Assembly (NCBI RefSeq): GCF_947495725.1
Contig: NZ_CANLZZ010000005.1
Span: 62,001 to 126,000, forward strand
From: an uncultured Lutibacter sp.
GTDB taxonomy: Bacteria > Bacteroidota > Bacteroidia > Flavobacteriales > Flavobacteriaceae
Reading direction: 5' to 3'
Length of the DNA: 64,000 nucleotides
Below, piece after piece: positions 63,940-64,000 of this stretch (the stretch's first letter is position 1; the number at the start of each line of letters is the position of its first letter). The translations under genes and the position numbers were made by a program. The notes beneath the pieces are model-generated. The model saw only the letters and a program-made list of their open reading frames with translations. It was not told the DNA's origin and made no database searches.

Positions 63940-64000
63940 TTTATATTCAAATTTAAGATATAAAAAAAGGCTGACTTAAAAATATTGAAAGCCGTCATTC

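Overview
This window comes from a low-GC, AT-rich member of the Bacteroidota, almost certainly a marine or sediment Flavobacteriaceae. Pointers are SusC-like TonB receptors, the long form of NusB, the 'alternate' GlmU, a CarB without its allosteric tail, DUF3276 and DUF1573 proteins, Bacteroidota-type promoters (TTTG, about 19 nt, TAnnTTTG) and very few Shine-Dalgarno sites. A pyruvate:ferredoxin oxidoreductase suggests a facultative or microaerobic lifestyle (Lutibacter-like, inference only). I saw no rRNA, tRNA, CRISPR array or intact insertion sequence.

Layout. 1-4523: housekeeping genes on the minus strand (yidC cut by the window edge, pyrG, a 2,4-dienoyl-CoA-reductase-like SDR). 4595-14422: a seven-gene plus-strand signalling/uptake operon (YfiR-like periplasmic protein, two paralogous TonB receptors, a lipoprotein, a histidine kinase, a CheY-like regulator and a hybrid kinase), preceded by a perfect 40-bp palindrome. 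14698-17957: rpmH and carB. 18007-34131: a light/oxidative-stress island. It holds a B12-binding MerR (CarH/LitR type), zeaxanthin genes (crtI, crtB, crtZ, fused lycopene cyclase), a FAS1 lipoprotein, a photolyase, a minus-strand operon (TetR, ABC1 kinase, flavin reductase, DUF2867 epimerase) and a plus-strand operon (6-pyruvoyl-tetrahydropterin synthase, a second folE, a 73-aa protein, an SDR, glutathione peroxidase, TspO, SRPBCC, CIA30). 34621-51512: pyruvate:ferredoxin oxidoreductase behind an FNR-like box, alternate glmU, ABC exporter, nusB-DUF1573-yajC, ybbR-coaE, an RprXY-like two-component pair, Sua5, a glycosyltransferase and holA. 51693-54127: a small accessory patch with a REP-like palindrome, a frameshifted toxin tail, a putative immunity gene, small lipoproteins and a duplicated intergenic repeat. 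54225-63939: M28 peptidase, an iron/cobalamin-type ABC importer, rdgB, rlmH, nadC, yihY, kdsB, DUF4126, hisS and the housekeeping folE.

The most interesting signal is regulatory. Six copies of one 30-bp inverted repeat, TGTTTAAy-N14-rTTrAACA (half-site starts always exactly 22 bp apart), sit at the promoters of the MerR gene, crtI, the FAS1 gene (two copies), the TetR operon and the pterin/folE operon, and I did not notice others elsewhere in the window. They tie carotenoid, photolyase-associated, pterin and redox genes into one probable light-responsive regulon, with the B12-MerR (or the TetR) as the likely reader. The MerR keeps the lower-axial ExHxxG and the W-x9-EH cap of CarH, but has Gln where CarH has its upper-axial His.

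The second unusual system is the YfiR/TonB-receptor/two-component operon. It has no diguanylate cyclase and no DNA-binding output, so what its phosphorelay controls is open.
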